Made by a program: the position numbers and the translations under genes | Notes under the pieces: model-generated | The model's input: only the letters and a program-made list of their open reading frames with translations | The model's database searches: none | What the model was told of the DNA's origin: nothing | Origin: a virus | DNA length: 30,561 nucleotides | IMG/VR virus record: IMGVR_UViG_3300018083_000095 | Span: 1 to 30,561 of that record | Direction: 5' to 3' (one strand) | In this document: positions 29,087-30,561 of the stretch, in pieces | How the letters are laid out: every line of letters begins with the position of its first letter | Numbering within the stretch: the stretch's first letter is position 1

Positions 29087-29104
29087 CTAACCCCGGTAAC
29101 GTCT
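29087..29104 (+). promoter_or_regulatory. Degenerate relative of the repeated element before a leaderless ATG
   Basis: GCTAACCCCGGTAACGTCTGG resembles the core of the repeated element but its right half-site is GGTAACG instead of GTTAG. TAACGT (29097-29102) fits TANNNT and ends eight bases before ATG 29111. No TAGACG lies upstream. Confidence 0.4.
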
Positions 29105-29110
29105 GGCGCC

Positions 29111-30561
29111 ATGCGCATCGCCTACATCGGCAACTTCACCCGCCCCTGGTGCACCGAGGTCCACGTGGCCGCCGCCCTCACCGAGCTCGGCCACAGCGTG
29201 GTCCGTCTCCAGGAGAACCGCACCCAGCTCGACCAGCAGACCAAGGCCCTGCTCCACGGGGGCAACCGGCCGGGCCGCCTCGGGCAGGCGCCCCCGGACC
29301 TGTTCATCTGGACTCGCACGTGGGGCGTGCCGCCCGCCCAGGCGAACGGGATGCTGGAACAGCTGCGGGCCGCCGGGGTGCCCATCGTGTCGTTCCACCT
29401 GGACCGCTACCTCGGCATCGAGCGTGAGGGGATGGTGGACTCGGAGCCGTTCTTCCGGACGGACCTCCTGTTCACGCCCGACTCGGGCGACTGGGCCGCC
29501 CACGGTGTGCGGGCCCACTGGATGCCGCCGGGGGTGGACCGGGCCGAGGCCAACGCCGTGTACCGGCCGAACCCCAAGCGGTGGCCGTGGAAGGTGGTCA
29601 TGGTCGGGAGCTTCCCGTACCCGCACCCCGACTGGCACCCGGTACGAGCGGAGGTCGTCTCTCATCTGAGAGCCCGTTACGGAGACGCCTTCGCCGTGCT
29701 GCCCGCCGATCAGGGGGGCCGACCGATCCGCAACGCCGACCTGGGGGAGCTCTACGCCACCGTGCCGGTGGTGGTGGGCGACAGCTGCTGGGCCGGGATG
29801 GCCGACGACCCGGGCGGCTACTGGTCCGACAGGGTGACCGAGACGCTGGGCCGGGGCGGCTACCTCATCCACCCGCACAGCGCCAAGCTCGCCGAGATGT
29901 ACCCCGACCTCGCCCTCTACAGCCTGGGCAACATGGACGAGCTCGGCACGCTGATTGACGAGGTGCTGGAGCCCCCGAACGACCTGATCGCTGCCGCTGT
30001 GGCGAGGGCCCGGGTCCGCAACAGGGAGCTCGTGCTCGGCCGGGACACCTACGCCCACCGCATGGAGGAGCTTCTGGTCACAGCGATGGACGCCGCCCAG
30101 ATCAGGGAAGCGTCCCGGCCTGTGCCGCCAGCCCCTCCGCCGAGGGCCCTGAGGAGGGCCCCTCGTGTGCCGGAGAGCCCCGAGGTCGCCGCCGCTGCCC
30201 AGACGGTCACTGGCACCTACCGGCCCCGCAGGCTGCGTCATACGTTCCGCTGGGCTGAGGGCGTCTCCGACAGCCACGCCGTCAAGGAGGTGTGGGACAA
30301 CGACGACTACGGGATGGCCGGGCTTCCGCTGGCCGGGGCGACCGTCATCGACGTCGGCGCCAACCTGGGCGCCTTCTCCGTGCTGGCGGCCATGCTCGGC
30401 GCCCGAGACGTGCACGCCTACGAGCCTCACCCGGAGACGTTCGCCTGCCTGCTCGAGAACGTGGCGGCCTGCAGGGTGGCGAACAGGATCACGTGCCACA
30501 ACCACGCCGTGGGGGGCTGGGCCCGGGTGGATGCGCTGGTTGGCTCTGGGGGTGGCGCTCA
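29111..30561 (+). CDS. glycosyltransferase - FkbM-type methyltransferase fusion (3' end outside window)
   Basis: At least 483 aa are visible and the frame is open at the edge. Residues 1 to about 330 resemble CgeB/GT4-like glycosyltransferases: M-R-I-A-Y-I-G-N, P-D-L-F-I-W-T near 65, P-I-V-S-F-H-L-D near 92, L-L-F-T-P-D-S near 117, and G-R-G-G-Y-L-I-H-P near 252. A Pro/Arg linker (about 337-365) leads to an S-adenosylmethionine-dependent FkbM-like domain with V-I-D-V-G-A-N (412-418) and Y-E-P-H-P-E-T (about 437-443). Such a pair could build and cap a sugar on virion protein, DNA or host wall. There is no ribosome site; the start is probably leaderless. Confidence 0.85.
   Translation, partial: MRIAYIGNFTRPWCTEVHVAAALTELGHSVVRLQENRTQLDQQTKALLHGGNRPGRLGQAPPDLFIWTRTWGVPPAQANGMLEQLRAAGVPIVSFHLDRYLGIEREGMVDSEPFFRTDLLFTPDSGDWAAHGVRAHWMPPGVDRAEANAVYRPNPKRWPWKVVMVGSFPYPHPDWHPVRAEVVSHLRARYGDAFAVLPADQGGRPIRNADLGELYATVPVVVGDSCWAGMADDPGGYWSDRVTETLGRGGYLIHPHSAKLAEMYPDLALYSLGNMDELGTLIDEVLEPPNDLIAAAVARARVRNRELVLGRDTYAHRMEELLVTAMDAAQIREASRPVPPAPPPRALRRAPRVPESPEVAAAAQTVTGTYRPRRLRHTFRWAEGVSDSHAVKEVWDNDDYGMAGLPLAGATVIDVGANLGAFSVLAAMLGARDVHAYEPHPETFACLLENVAACRVANRITCHNHAVGGWARVDALVGSGGGA

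Noticed and set aside
29087-30505. A minus-strand open frame of 472 codons opposite the glycosyltransferase
   Set aside because: Shadow of a gene with clear glycosyltransferase and SAM motifs.
1-30561. CRISPR array, insertion sequence, integrase or attachment site
   Set aside because: No regular spaced repeats, transposase, recombinase motifs or tRNA-end repeats were seen, so lifestyle cannot be settled from this window.

Overview
The window is a gene-dense, very GC-rich (about 70% by eye) segment of a tailed, double-stranded DNA phage or prophage. The host is most likely an actinobacterium. Supporting points are a WhiB-family iron-sulfur regulator gene (a family restricted to Actinobacteria and their phages), TANNNT-type -10 boxes, many apparently leaderless starts at ATG/GTG, and GC-rich codon third positions. 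No integrase, tRNA, CRISPR array or insertion sequence was recognised. Both window ends cut through genes.

Layout. (1) 1-1773: the end of an unknown gene, a 2-oxoglutarate/Fe(II) oxygenase-like protein and an overlapping P-loop kinase-like protein. (2) 1789-4642: a promoter, a DUF932 protein, and a tightly overlapping run of genes that includes a Thr-rich protein with a signal peptide and an LPVTG sortase motif, followed by three or four very small, mostly membrane, proteins. (3) 4640-7829: two more promoters and about ten small proteins, many with Cys pairs, nearly all joined by 4-base ATGA/GTGA overlaps. (4) 7951-10344: small and large terminase subunits. (5) 10337-11520: a minus-strand cassette of four genes headed by a MerR-like DNA-binding protein, divergent from (6) 11629-13530: DUF6011, a 30-codon ORF, a hypothetical and DUF4314. 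(7) 13563-14715: a probable lysis cassette (lysozyme/transglycosylase-like lipoprotein, holin-like membrane protein, DUF1360). (8) 14712-17132: small genes, a DnaJ-type zinc-finger protein and a WhiB-like protein. (9) 17144-28225: the virion module, with a giant portal-MuF-metallopeptidase fusion, capsid protease, scaffold-capsid fusion, a structural protein, a Cys-rich LamG protein, a tail-tube-like protein and a head-tail adaptor. (10) 28263-30561: a small basic protein behind a long structured leader, and a glycosyltransferase-FkbM methyltransferase fusion that runs off the end.

The most striking regulatory feature is a conserved compound element of about 55 bp present six times (near 1776, 4627, 5201, 11616, 16151 and 28250). 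It consists of CAGGCTC, seven bases, TAGACG, an 17-18 bp spacer and TAGYCT. Inside the spacer and overlapping the -10 is an inverted repeat CTAAC-N4-GTTAG. It reads as one family of sigma-70-type promoters with a built-in operator, placed before accessory operons but not before the virion genes. A second layer is a set of leaderless genes with only a TANNNT box 6-8 bases before the start codon. Other notable features are the phage-encoded LPXTG surface protein, the metallopeptidase tail on the portal-MuF protein, a strong excess of the palindrome GAGCTC, and a parS-like 16-bp palindrome inside the adaptor gene.
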